Part shown: piece by piece, positions 25,357 to 33,887 of the stretch
Layout of the letters: every line of letters starts with the position of its first letter
Numbering within the stretch: the stretch's first letter is position 1
NCBI GenBank assembly: GCA_963777595.1
Contig: CAVZRE010000040.1
Span: forward strand, 186,001 to 250,000
Direction of reading: 5' to 3'
Source: CAVVFX01 sp963777595
Lineage (GTDB): Bacteria; Acidobacteriota; Terriglobia; Bryobacterales; Bryobacteraceae
DNA: 64,000 bases
Program-made: the position numbers and the translations under genes
The notes under the pieces: generated by a model
What the model was told of the DNA's origin: nothing
The model's input: only the letters and a program-made list of their open reading frames with translations
Database searches by the model: none

Positions 25357-26118
25357 TTACCGCCCGCTGGCGGCTAGGTTTGCAGTAGGGGCATTCATGG
25401 CGGTGGCGTTCTGATCGGTGCTATAGATGGTCACTTCAACCCGCCGATTCTTGGCATTCGCCTCGCGGGTCCTGCCTTCTTCGGCCGGCTTTTGCGAACC
25501 CAGGCCGATCATATGAATACGATAGATCGGTATGTCGTGTTGAGCCACCAGATACTGAACCACACGATCCGCACGACGGCGGCTGAGAGCAGCATTATAT
25601 TCCGGTGAGCCGTTTTTATCGGTAAATCCTTCTACCGCGATGAAGTAGTGCTTCATCGTGCTCTGGTCTGCCACCAACCCGTCGAGTTGCTGCTTCGCGT
25701 CGGCCGTAAGAAGATCCTTGTCAAAGCCGAAGGGCACGACAGCTTCCCTCACCGGTTTATAGTCATCGATGTTGGCGATCACGCCGCGCAGTTCACCGAT
25801 GTCTCGTGCATTCTGGTCCGCTTTCTGTCCGGCCTGGTCAGCGCGATTGATCGCATCTCCAGCTCGTTGATCGGCAGACATGGCGCGTTCATTGGTCGCG
25901 CTCAGCTGAGTCGCCTGGCTGTCAAGCTGTTGTTTCTGCTGATCCAGTTGCTGACCTTGCTGGTCCAGTTTTTGCCCTTGCTGATTGGCTTGGGCCTGAA
26001 CCTGGTCCGCTTCTGCCTTGATGGGAGCGGTGGTGGTTGCGACGTATTTCTTGGTGGCGCAGCCAGTGAAGGCCAGGGTGGTGACTAACATTAAGCTGTT
26101 TAAATATCTGGGGCTCAT
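25357..26118 (-). CDS. OmpA-family lipoprotein with Gln-rich coiled coil
   Basis: 253 residues. A lipobox (LAFTGC) gives an anchored N-terminus. Residues ~33-105 form a Gln-rich heptad repeat of the QQGQKLDQQGQQLDQQ type, expected to be an extended coiled coil. Residues ~120-235 are an OmpA C-terminal-like peptidoglycan-binding domain (VPFGFDKDLLTADAKQQLD, VEGFTDKNGSPEYNAALSRR, RREVTIY-like end). It probably links the outer membrane to the cell wall. It converges with the patatin gene; GATGAA/TTCATC arms at 25311-25332 could form a weak hairpin between them. Confidence 0.9.
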   Translation of the reverse strand: MSPRYLNSLMLVTTLAFTGCATKKYVATTTAPIKAEADQVQAQANQQGQKLDQQGQQLDQQKQQLDSQATQLSATNERAMSADQRAGDAINRADQAGQKADQNARDIGELRGVIANIDDYKPVREAVVPFGFDKDLLTADAKQQLDGLVADQSTMKHYFIAVEGFTDKNGSPEYNAALSRRRADRVVQYLVAQHDIPIYRIHMIGLGSQKPAEEGRTREANAKNRRVEVTIYSTDQNATAMNAPTANLAASGR

Positions 26119-26226
26119 CGGATTAACCTCACGGGGTCAGACAAAGCAATTGAGCGGCCAAAAGACGTGGTCAGTTCCGCTTGATACAATCGCAAGCGGA
26201 ACAGCAGTTCTTAAAACCAGGGCCCC

Positions 26227-27315
26227 ATGCCGATAGCCATCAAAACCATTGCGATAGCGAGTGCGGTGATTTTGCTCATGTCGCCGCTGGCGGCAAAAAA
26301 GAAAAATCCGGAAGACGTCACACAGACCTTGGAGTTGCCCAAAGATCCTCCGGTTGTTACGACCGCGGATGTTCATCGCATGGTGTTTCGCGTGACTCCC
26401 TTGACTGCGAAGGGGCTGCTATCGGCGCAGACCCGCGATGCGGTGAAGGCTCTGATCAAGGCCAACTCCGGTGAAACGGTTGTCCGGATTCGCGCGTTCG
26501 TGGCGGGTAGCGGCGATCTCCGCCGGGTGCCGCAGATCGTAAGCGAACTTTTCAGCGAACACAAATTGGCTCTGCCGGCTGTCAGCGTGGTCCAGGCCGG
26601 TGGCTTGCCGCTCATAGGCGCACAGGTTCTGCTTGAATCGATTTCCATCGCGAAGAAGAATGAAACTGCGCCTTCGGGAGTTCTTTTCGTCCCGGCTCAA
26701 TTGGCGGAAAAGCCCGAGTTAACCGATAACGTGGCGCCGCTGGCGAAACAAGCGCTCGACCATTTCGACCATGCAGTCACGAAAGGCGGTGGCTCGAGCG
26801 TCTTGCGAATCACCTGTTACGCGTCAACCCTGTCTGATGCCGGTGAAGTGCACGATATGATTGCGGCCAAGTATCCGCAGGCGGCGATCGCGTTAGTACA
26901 ACCCAAGAGAGAGCACGCTTCGAGCGCGGTTGCATGCGAAGGAATCGCCAGGCTGGGAGCGCCGGTCAATGGCGTCGCGTTCGTCAAGGATGGCGGCGCA
27001 ATTGTCGGCGCCGCCGTTTCGAGTTCGACGGTAGCACTCACCGGAACGCTGGTGGCCTACGGGTATGAAGATCGCAATGCGCGTCTGGCATTCGACCGCA
27101 TGAACAAGGTTCTGGAGCCGGCGAAGGCGTCCTGGAAGAGCGTAGTAGAAGTGCGATTCTATCCGCTCGCCGCATCGATCGTCCAGCAGATCGGGCGAGT
27201 TCGAGGCGAATACCTGAATCGCGCGAATCCTCCGGCAATCAGCATGGCGCCGATTGAGGGGCTGCCTTCGATCGATGCCAGCTTCGCCATGGACGCGGTT
27301 GCGGTGGTGCAGTAG
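26227..27315 (+). CDS. Secreted protein, probably tandem RidA/YjgF-like
   Basis: 362 residues with a signal peptide (AIKTIAIASAVILLMSPLAA). Two repeats of about 120-150 residues each look like the RidA/YjgF fold: strand-helix patterns such as VVRIRAFVAGSGDLRRVPQI, ALPAVSVVQAGGLPLIGAQV and later VLRITCYASTLSDAGEVHDM with AIALVQPKRE. RidA proteins deaminate reactive enamines in the cytoplasm; an exported tandem form would need another role. The usual catalytic Arg could not be placed with certainty. Divergent from the OmpA gene. Assignment is moderate. Confidence 0.6.
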   Translation: MPIAIKTIAIASAVILLMSPLAAKKKNPEDVTQTLELPKDPPVVTTADVHRMVFRVTPLTAKGLLSAQTRDAVKALIKANSGETVVRIRAFVAGSGDLRRVPQIVSELFSEHKLALPAVSVVQAGGLPLIGAQVLLESISIAKKNETAPSGVLFVPAQLAEKPELTDNVAPLAKQALDHFDHAVTKGGGSSVLRITCYASTLSDAGEVHDMIAAKYPQAAIALVQPKREHASSAVACEGIARLGAPVNGVAFVKDGGAIVGAAVSSSTVALTGTLVAYGYEDRNARLAFDRMNKVLEPAKASWKSVVEVRFYPLAASIVQQIGRVRGEYLNRANPPAISMAPIEGLPSIDASFAMDAVAVVQ

Positions 27316-27327
27316 CATGTTTCCGTT

Positions 27328-27406
27328 TTCAGCAATCAGTTGTAGCGATTGTTACTGACAACCGGTCAACGACAGCGGACGACTGGGAACTGGCAACTGA
27401 TAACTT
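27328..27406. repeat. Degenerate intergenic repeat of the CAACTGATAAC type
   Basis: The gap between the RidA-like and kinase genes carries short imperfect reiterations (CAATCAGTTGTAG, ACTGACAACCGG, GGGAACTGGCAACTGATAAC). This resembles the imperfect tandem elements often found between genes in soil bacterial genomes. No function is implied. Confidence 0.45.
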
Positions 27407-27413
27407 AATAGCT

Positions 27414-28448
27414 ATGACAAAACCTGTTGTCACTTTTGGCGAGATCATGCTCCGGCTCGCGCCGCCGGGATTTGAACGATTTCTGCAGTCGCCCCAGTTC
27501 GTCGCGACCTTCGGTGGCGGAGAAGCTAACGTTGCGGTGAGTCTCGCGCAGTTCGGATATCCGGCGGCGTACGCCACGTTTCTCCCTCCGAATAATCCGA
27601 TTGCCGATGCCGTGATCACCCAGTTGAAGAGTTTCGGCGTTGACACGTCGAAGATCGTGCGGTCCAAGGGCCGTATGCCGGTCTACTACGTCGAGAATGG
27701 CGCCAATCAGCGAGGCGGAAAGGTGGTCTACGACCGCGAGTATTCTTCCATCGCGCTAGCCAAGCCAGGGGATATCAACTGGGACACCGTATTCGCCGGC
27801 GCAGGCTGGTTCCACGTCACCGGCATTACGCCGGCGATCAGTGCAACGGCTGCCGATCTCGCGCTGGAATCCGTCGCGAAAGCTCAGGCCGCCGGACTTA
27901 CGGTGTCATGCGATCTCAACTACCGCAAGAACCTTTGGAAGTGGGGCAAACCTGCTGTCGAGGTGATGCAGCAACTGGTCCAGCACGTCGATATCGCGAT
28001 CGCCAACGAAGAGGACTGCCAGATGGCGCTGGGCGTTCAATCGGATGTCGATGTCCATTCGGGAAAGCTGGATCGAGGCGCATATCGTGGCTTGGCGGAA
28101 AAGGTTTTGAGCCAGTTTCCCAGGTTGAAATCCATCGCCATCACCTTGCGCGAGTCGCACAGCGCATCGCACAACGGATGGTCGGCGTGTTTTCACACCG
28201 GCAAGGAATTTCTGCTGAGCAGGCATTACGACATCACTCACATTGTGGATCGCGTGGGCGGCGGCGATTCGTTCGCGGGCGGTCTGATCTATGGATTGCT
28301 GTCTCTGCCGGGTCCCCAGGAGGCGCTGGAGTTCGCGGTGGCGGCATCCTGTTTGAAACATTCGATTCCAGGCGATTTCAACCGGTTCACTGTCGATGAG
28401 GTGAACGCTCTCATCAAGGGCGGCGGGTCGGGACGAGTGCAGAGATAG
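27414..28448 (+). CDS. PfkB-family sugar kinase, likely 2-keto-3-deoxygluconate kinase
   Basis: 344 residues of the ribokinase/PfkB family. N-terminal VTFGEIMLRLAPPG and FGGGEANVAVSLAQFG (substrate lid and first signature), a central DLNYRKNLWKWG segment typical of KDG kinases, and the C-terminal signature VGGGDSFAGGLIYG near 280 with the catalytic Asp. In most relatives this reads GAGDAF, so the second residue is Gly instead of Ala. It would phosphorylate 2-keto-3-deoxygluconate to KDPG, feeding pectin or uronate breakdown into central metabolism. Specificity is inferred from overall resemblance only. Confidence 0.82.
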   Translation: MTKPVVTFGEIMLRLAPPGFERFLQSPQFVATFGGGEANVAVSLAQFGYPAAYATFLPPNNPIADAVITQLKSFGVDTSKIVRSKGRMPVYYVENGANQRGGKVVYDREYSSIALAKPGDINWDTVFAGAGWFHVTGITPAISATAADLALESVAKAQAAGLTVSCDLNYRKNLWKWGKPAVEVMQQLVQHVDIAIANEEDCQMALGVQSDVDVHSGKLDRGAYRGLAEKVLSQFPRLKSIAITLRESHSASHNGWSACFHTGKEFLLSRHYDITHIVDRVGGGDSFAGGLIYGLLSLPGPQEALEFAVAASCLKHSIPGDFNRFTVDEVNALIKGGGSGRVQR

Positions 28449-28559
28449 TTATCCGTTTTTCGTCGTCCGTTATCCGCTTTGCGGACGGTCCTGACGGCTC
28501 AACGGTCATCGCAGGGAGGACGGCAACAGCTGGATAATCTAACCACGGCAAATGCCATC

Positions 28560-28917
28560 CAGACGGATTATCGCGCGACGCTGTGTCCGGGACGATCCTC
28601 TATGCCACATACTCTCGCGGCAGCTCCGCTGATGCCGTGACAGGCATGGCGGTCGACGATTGTATTGGGCGGCGAATGCACTCCGAATTCAATTCCGTGG
28701 ACTGCGATGTCAGGTTAGCCGCGAATGGAACCGATGTCGCGGCATCTACGATCCTGGCGGGTTCGGACAAGGCGCTGCCGCCCATATTGCACTCGATGCG
28801 TCCGGCAACGCGTACTTGACGGGACCGTCGTATCCTCCGGACTTCCCAACTACTGCCTACAGTTGGATCGCTACAACTAACAGACATTTCTTCATCCTCA
28901 TCGCGGTAAACTGGTAG
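28560..28917 (+). pseudogene. Remnant of an SBBP-repeat propeller gene
   Basis: Two frames carry pieces of the SBBP (seven-bladed propeller) repeat seen in many Solibacter secreted proteins: GTILYATYSRGSSADAVTGMAVD at 28587-28655, then AAHIALDASGNAYLTGPSYPPDFPTTAYSW in another frame at about 28772-28866. No signal peptide or full-length frame is present, so this is a leftover of a larger gene. The region 28449-28560 shows only a small TCCGC-TTT-GCGGA hairpin. Confidence 0.6.
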
Positions 28918-28927
28918 GTTCAATACT

Positions 28928-29098
28928 ATGCCGATCAGTCCGGAACTGCTCGAGATCCTCATTTGCCCCGCTTGCCGTGGCAACCTGGAACTCAAACCCG
29001 ATAGCAGCGGTTTGCGCTGCCTGCAGTGTCATCGCCTCTATCCGATCCGGGATGATATTCCAATCATGCTGATCGATGAGGCCACCATTGAAGATTGA
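28928..29098 (+). CDS. Trm112-like zinc-ribbon protein (YcaR/UPF0434)
   Basis: 56 residues, the usual size of bacterial Trm112-family proteins. It starts ISPELLEILICPACRGNLEL and continues LRCLQCHRLYPIRDDIPIML, giving a CPxC and CxxC pair and the conserved YPIRDDIPIML end. Eukaryotic and archaeal Trm112 activate methyltransferases; bacterial copies lie beside lipid A genes and may have a similar helper role. Here the gene heads a run with a heptosyltransferase and an MsbA-like exporter, matching that habit. It overlaps the next start by about 23 bases. Confidence 0.88.
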   Translation: MPISPELLEILICPACRGNLELKPDSSGLRCLQCHRLYPIRDDIPIMLIDEATIED

Positions 29099-30017
29099 GG
29101 ACTCCGCCGCGGACTCGTCGCCGCTTGCGAGCGCCAGGCGGGTCCTTGTCGTGCGCCTCAGATCGCTTGGCGATTGTGTCCTTTCGACAGCCGCCATTCG
29201 TCTACTCAAACAGAGCTACCCGTCGATCGAGATCGCCGTCGTCGTCGAACCCGAATGGCAGGCCGTCTACGAGGGCAATCCCGAAGTCGCGCGGATTCTG
29301 CCGCCTTCGCTCCGCGCAGTGTGGAGTTTTGACCCCCAAGTCGCCATCGATTTTCATGGCGGCAATACCGCTGCCCGTCTGACCATCATGTCCGGCGCCA
29401 AAAATCGAGCCGGGTTCGAGCACTTCAAGCGGCGCGCCGCCTATAACGTTCGGATCCCGACCGCTCAGGAGATCCTGGGCTGCGATCGTAAGGTTCACAC
29501 AGCGGAGCATATGGCGTCCGCCATGTTTTATCTTGGAGTGCCGAAGCGCGAGATTCCAGCGGCCCGCCTCTTCGCCACGACTGCGCAGCACCGGCGCGCC
29601 CCCTACGCGGTCATTCATCCGGTGGCCGCCACTCCCGAAAAAACCTGGAGCAATGCCGGCTTCCTCCGGGTTGCGGAGTATCTGCGTGAACACCATCAGC
29701 TGGACTCGATTTTCATTGCCGCGCAGCACCAGGATCTTTCGGCGTTCGCCGGCTGGCCTACTATTTGCGGCGCGCGCCTCAACGAAATCAAGACGCTGAT
29801 CGCCGGTGCGAGTCTTTTTGTCGGCAATGACTCCGGGCCGGCTCACATGGCCGCTGCCTTGGGTGTGCCTCCAGTCGTCATCTTTGGCCCCTCCGACGCG
29901 GGCATCTGGGGCCCTTGGGGCATCCGCGGTGAAGTGGTTCAGGCGGAAGGGCCAATCGGCAGCGTGCCGCCAGAGCAAGTGATCGCCGCTGTCGATCACC
30001 TGAGGGTTCTCGCATGA
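29076..30017 (+). CDS. ADP-heptose:LPS heptosyltransferase (GT9)
   Basis: 313 residues of glycosyltransferase family 9, transferring heptose to the LPS core. The N-terminal domain begins RVLVVRLRSLGDCVLSTAAI, with the family's DxLLTTP-like loop. The C-terminal nucleotide-binding domain contains HPVAATPEKTWSNAGF and SLFVGNDSGPAHMAAALGVP followed by VVIFGPSD. The ATG at 29076 overlaps the Trm112 gene; a TTG at 29089 is an alternative. Its stop overlaps the exporter start (ATGA), so the three genes form one lipopolysaccharide-related operon. Confidence 0.9.
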   Translation: MRPPLKIEDSAADSSPLASARRVLVVRLRSLGDCVLSTAAIRLLKQSYPSIEIAVVVEPEWQAVYEGNPEVARILPPSLRAVWSFDPQVAIDFHGGNTAARLTIMSGAKNRAGFEHFKRRAAYNVRIPTAQEILGCDRKVHTAEHMASAMFYLGVPKREIPAARLFATTAQHRRAPYAVIHPVAATPEKTWSNAGFLRVAEYLREHHQLDSIFIAAQHQDLSAFAGWPTICGARLNEIKTLIAGASLFVGNDSGPAHMAAALGVPPVVIFGPSDAGIWGPWGIRGEVVQAEGPIGSVPPEQVIAAVDHLRVLA

Positions 30018-31846
30018 GCGTGCGCCGCAGGCTGCTGGGCTATTCGCGGAAATATATTGCCCTGATTGCCGCGGCCGTAGTTCTGATGGCCTGCGTGGGG
30101 GCGTCTACGGGCTTGATGGCGCTGCTCCTCAGTCCGGTCATGGACCGAGTCTTGCAGCCCACCACGCCGGACCTGCGAGTCGAACTCACACATTTGCCTT
30201 TTCTCGAGACTCCCATCTATCTTGACCAGATTGTCCCTTCAGGATTCTCGAATGTCTGGAGCATGGTAGCGTTTGCGATCATCGCCGTTTTCGTTGGCAA
30301 AGGGGTATGCGATTACCTGGCGAGTTACCTCATCAACCACGCCGGCTGCTCCGCTGTAATGGATATCCGCAACCAGGTTTTCGAGAAACTTCTACGCCAG
30401 GGCGCCACGTTTTTCGAAACCAATCCAACCGGCCGTCTGATGTCGTCGGTAATGAACGACATTGATAAGATTCAGGTCGCGACGTCTACCATGCTCGCGG
30501 ATCTCTTCCGCCAGTCATTTACTATTCTTGGGTGCCTGTTCGTGGTGATCAGCAAGGATTGGAAACTCGCCCTGTTCAGCCTCACTGTTCTTCCCTTCGT
30601 TTTGGTTCCGACCGCCCGCCTGGGCAAACGCATTCGCCGGACCAGCCGCCGAACGCAGGACCATACCGGCGAATTGAATCAGATTCTGCAGGAAAGCATC
30701 ACCGGTCATCAGGTGGTGAAGGCTTTCGGAGCCGAGTCCTATGAAGCGGGGCGTTTCCGCAAAGCCGCGAGGCATCTTCTGCGGGCCAATCTCCGTTACA
30801 CGCTGCAGCAAGGAGTCGCATCGCCGCTGATCGAGATTTTCGGCGCGCTTACGGTATGCGCCCTACTTTGGTATGCGCGCAACCAGGCCAAAGAAGGCAC
30901 GCTTACCGCGGGCCATTTCACCAGCTTCCTGATCGCCCTGCTCATGATGTACGAGCCAGTCAAGCGACTCACCGGGATCCACAATATTTTCGAGCAAGCC
31001 ATCGGCGCGTCGGAAAAAGTCTTCGAATACCTGGACCGCAAAGACGATATCGTCGAGAAGGCCGGGGCCATCACGCTGCAAAGCTTCTCGCGTGGCATCG
31101 TTTTCGACAACGTACGCTTCCGCTATCCGGCATCCACCGGCTCGGCCTATCAGCTTGAATCCATCAACCTGGAAGTCAAGGCCGGCGAAGTCGTCGCGCT
31201 TGCCGGTCCCAGCGGCGCCGGGAAGACCACGCTCGCGAATCTTGTCCCCAGGTTTCACGATGTCACCTCAGGCGCAGTGCGCATCGATGGAGTCGACCTC
31301 CGCGACCTGACGCTCGCCTCTCTTCGTCATATGGTGGGAATCGTCTCGCAGGATACGTTTCTGTTCAACGACACCATCGCCAATAACATCTCGTACGGAA
31401 CCGCTGTCGCTTCCCGCGCCGGCTTGCGCAAGGCGGCTGAAGCGGCCAACGCCGCCGAGTTCATCGAGCGCCTGCCGCAAGGCTACGAGACTGTGATCGG
31501 GGAAAGAGGCGTGAACTTGAGCGGAGGTCAGCGGCAGCGGCTGGCGATCGCCCGTGCCATTTTCAAGAACGCCCCCATCCTGATTCTCGACGAGGCGACT
31601 TCGCACCTGGATACCGAATCGGAACTCGCCGTACAACAGGCGATCAACAATCTTATGAGCGATCGGACGGTTATCGTGATCGCCCACCGCCTCTCGACGA
31701 TTCGCAAAGCCGATAAGATCGTCGTTTTGGATCGCGGCCGCATTGCCGAAACCGGGACGCACGACGAACTCGTGAATCAGGGTGGAATCTACCGTCGCCT
31801 GCACGAACTACAATTCATAGATACTGGAGTTGCCATTGATCTGTAA
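30014..31846 (+). CDS. MsbA-like ABC exporter (lipid A flippase type)
   Basis: 610 residues, one half-transporter with fused membrane and ATPase domains that works as a homodimer. Six membrane helices lie within about 20-330 (first YIALIAAAVVLMACVGASTG). The ATPase domain has Walker A GPSGAGKTT near 397, Q-loop IVSQDTFLFND, signature LSGGQRQRLAIARA near 501, Walker B ILILDEATSHLD near 521 and switch His in IVIAHRLSTI near 554. Context after a heptosyltransferase points to export of lipid A-core across the inner membrane. It overlaps the previous gene by four bases. Confidence 0.92.
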   Translation: MSVRRRLLGYSRKYIALIAAAVVLMACVGASTGLMALLLSPVMDRVLQPTTPDLRVELTHLPFLETPIYLDQIVPSGFSNVWSMVAFAIIAVFVGKGVCDYLASYLINHAGCSAVMDIRNQVFEKLLRQGATFFETNPTGRLMSSVMNDIDKIQVATSTMLADLFRQSFTILGCLFVVISKDWKLALFSLTVLPFVLVPTARLGKRIRRTSRRTQDHTGELNQILQESITGHQVVKAFGAESYEAGRFRKAARHLLRANLRYTLQQGVASPLIEIFGALTVCALLWYARNQAKEGTLTAGHFTSFLIALLMMYEPVKRLTGIHNIFEQAIGASEKVFEYLDRKDDIVEKAGAITLQSFSRGIVFDNVRFRYPASTGSAYQLESINLEVKAGEVVALAGPSGAGKTTLANLVPRFHDVTSGAVRIDGVDLRDLTLASLRHMVGIVSQDTFLFNDTIANNISYGTAVASRAGLRKAAEAANAAEFIERLPQGYETVIGERGVNLSGGQRQRLAIARAIFKNAPILILDEATSHLDTESELAVQQAINNLMSDRTVIVIAHRLSTIRKADKIVVLDRGRIAETGTHDELVNQGGIYRRLHELQFIDTGVAIDL

Positions 31847-31897
31847 TCCTTCTGAGGCTCGTGGAGTAGGCTTTCGGCCTATCGGGTGGTTTCGTCC

Positions 31898-32789
31898 ATG
31901 AGCGTTAAAAGCATGACGGGCTTTGCCCGGGTCCGCCGTGAGCTTCCGGAAGGTGAGCTGGTGGTCAGCCTCAAAACCGTCAATCACCGCGGGCTCGACC
32001 TGCATTTCCACATTCCGGCCGCTCTCGACGCCTTCGAGCCCGCTATCCGCACGCTCTTAAAATCACGTGTCTCACGCGGTCATGTCCAGACCCAGATTTC
32101 GTTTTCGGGAAATCGCAATGGCAATGCCAGCCTCAACTACGACCTGCTCGACGTGTGGCTCAAGGGTTTCCGCGAAGCTGCAGAGAAATACAGCCTGAAG
32201 TGCGATCCCGACCTCAATGAGGCCATGCGCATTCCGGGTATCCTGATGAGCGAAAACGGAAGCGATCTGGACGAAAGTTTTGAAAAACCGCTCAAAGAAG
32301 CGGTGGGCGCAGCCATCGACGAACTGGACAAGTTTCGCTCGCGCGAGGGAGCGACTATCGCAGCGGAGATCCGGCAGCGAGCGTCCAACATCATCGAACT
32401 CTGCCGCCAAGATGGAGAAGATCCGGTCCAAAGCCACTCCGGCATTCCAAAAACGTCTAAAGGAGCGGCTCGGGGAACTGCTCAAAGGCGCCGGCATCGA
32501 ACCGCAGCGTCTCGCCCAGGAAGCTGCCATCATGACCGAGCGCAGCGACGTCAGCGAGGAATTGCTGCGCCTGACAACCCACGCGGCACAAGTGGAAGAT
32601 CTACTGAACAACGGTGGCGAAGCCGGCAAGAAACTGGACTTCCTGCTGCAGGAGATGAACCGCGAAGCCAATACGGTCCTCTCGAAGACCGGCGGACTGG
32701 GTGAACTGGGCCTGACCATCACCGACCTGGCGCTCGCCGCCAAGGCCGAGATCGACAAGATCCGCGAGCAGTCCCTCAATATCGAATGA
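31898..32789 (+). CDS. yicC: YicC-family endoribonuclease, one frameshift
   Basis: About 296 residues after correction. The N-terminal YicC domain begins VKSMTGFARV and has LKTVNHRGLDLHFHIPAAL. The C-terminal DUF1732 domain has QKRLKERLGELL, MTERSDVSEELLRL and KLDFLLQEMNREANT. The frame changes near 32404, where dropping one C gives ELCAKMEKIRSKATP. The ATG at 31898 is preferred over a GTG at 31886 because MSVKSMTGF matches the family's start. YicC was recently described as an RNase acting on small RNAs. It precedes gmk with an ATGA overlap, the conserved yicC-gmk-rpoZ order. Confidence 0.9.
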
Positions 32790-33454
32790 GCACCGTTTTC
32801 ATTATTTCCGCACCGTCCGGCTCCGGCAAGTCGACGCTGGTCAACCGGTTGATGCAGGAGGTGCCGAACCTCTGCTTCTCCATTTCGTACACCACCCGTA
32901 AGCCGCGGGGCCACGAGGTCAACGGGTGCAGCTATCACTTCACGTCCCGTGACGACTTCGAGTGCCGTCTCGCCCATAACGAATTTCTCGAGTACGCTGA
33001 TGTTTTCGGCAACTACTACGGCACCCACAAGTCCGAACTGGCTAAAGCCCAGGCCAACGGAAAAGACCTGGTATTGGACATTGACGTGCAAGGTGCGGCA
33101 CAATTAAGAAAGAGCATACCCGACGCGGTTACAATTTTCGTCCTGGCGCCTTCCCGGCAGATCCTGGAACACCGGCTGCGCTATCGGGGAGAGGATTCCG
33201 ACCAGGTGATTGCGCGCAGGTTGGCCGACGCCGCGCGGGAGATCCGCAATTACGATTTATACGACTACGTTCTGATCAATGAGGATATTGATGAATCGGC
33301 GAGGACGCTCGGTTCCATCGTGCGGGCAGAGAGAGTCCGCCGCACGCGAATCGAAGACAAAATTCAACCGATCCTGAAAACGTTCGAGCTTTTTGAAGAA
33401 AAAGAAGTTGAAGAAAAAGAAGAGGTAGACGATGTCCGACGCACCCCGCAATAA
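32786..33454 (+). CDS. gmk: Guanylate kinase
   Basis: 222 residues. Phosphorylates GMP to GDP with ATP, an essential nucleotide step. The P-loop APSGSGKSTLVNRL lies at the N-terminus; the GMP-binding region has SYTTRKPRGHEVNG and FLEYADVFGNYYGTH, and LDIDVQGAAQLRK follows. The last ~20 residues form a highly charged Glu/Lys tail not usual in the family. Its end overlaps rpoZ by 23 bases, and its start overlaps yicC. Confidence 0.95.
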   Translation: MSTVFIISAPSGSGKSTLVNRLMQEVPNLCFSISYTTRKPRGHEVNGCSYHFTSRDDFECRLAHNEFLEYADVFGNYYGTHKSELAKAQANGKDLVLDIDVQGAAQLRKSIPDAVTIFVLAPSRQILEHRLRYRGEDSDQVIARRLADAAREIRNYDLYDYVLINEDIDESARTLGSIVRAERVRRTRIEDKIQPILKTFELFEEKEVEEKEEVDDVRRTPQ

Positions 33455-33677
33455 CGCCCACTGCTCCATTCCCGACGACCCGGAGCAAAGTACCTATCGC
33501 TTTATCATTGTGGCCGCCAAGCGAGCGCGGCAGCTCCAGGGAGGCAGCCGCCCATTCCTGCCGACTTCCTCCAAGAAGCCGACCGTCATCGCCACGGAAG
33601 AAGTTCGCCGCGGCCTGGTGAAGTACGACCTCATCGTGCCGGAAGTCGTAGTCCCGGTCGAAGACCTCACGCTCTAG
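33432..33677 (+). CDS. rpoZ: RNA polymerase omega subunit
   Basis: 81 residues, standard size. Contains the omega core YRFIIVAAKRARQLQGGSRP, then KPTVIATEEVRRGLVKYD, the helix-turn region that contacts beta-prime. It helps assembly and stability of RNA polymerase. It lies directly after gmk, as in most bacteria, with an overlap that suggests translational coupling. Confidence 0.95.
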   Translation: MSDAPRNNAHCSIPDDPEQSTYRFIIVAAKRARQLQGGSRPFLPTSSKKPTVIATEEVRRGLVKYDLIVPEVVVPVEDLTL

Positions 33678-33684
33678 TTCTTAT

Positions 33685-33707
33685 GTGACAGGCTTCGAGC
33701 CTGTCAC
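33685..33707. repeat. Perfect palindromic hairpin after rpoZ
   Basis: GTGACAGGCT and AGCCTGTCAC, a perfect 10-base stem with a TCG loop, start 8 bases after the rpoZ stop. No T run follows, so it is not a standard terminator. It may be a REP-like element or stabilise the upstream message. The rest of the gap to coaBC (33708-33887) shows nothing recognisable. Confidence 0.65.
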
Positions 33708-33887
33708 TGATCGCATGATTACCGTTTCAGTGCAGATTCTCCAGCAGATCGCAGTTTCTGGTGGCGTATCCGGCCGCGTGGCTAATCCTTGGCTCCTCTG
33801 GCCTCGGGTCGGCTTCGCGGCGTGCGCCGTCAGGCTCAGACTAAAAACCGTGCCACGATGGATATGCCATCCGGCTGCGGATGGTCT

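Noticed and set aside
31886..32704. Uncorrected 272-codon reading of yicC with an Arg/Pro-rich end
   Set aside because: The end is out of frame; the true C-terminal domain is found one base over.
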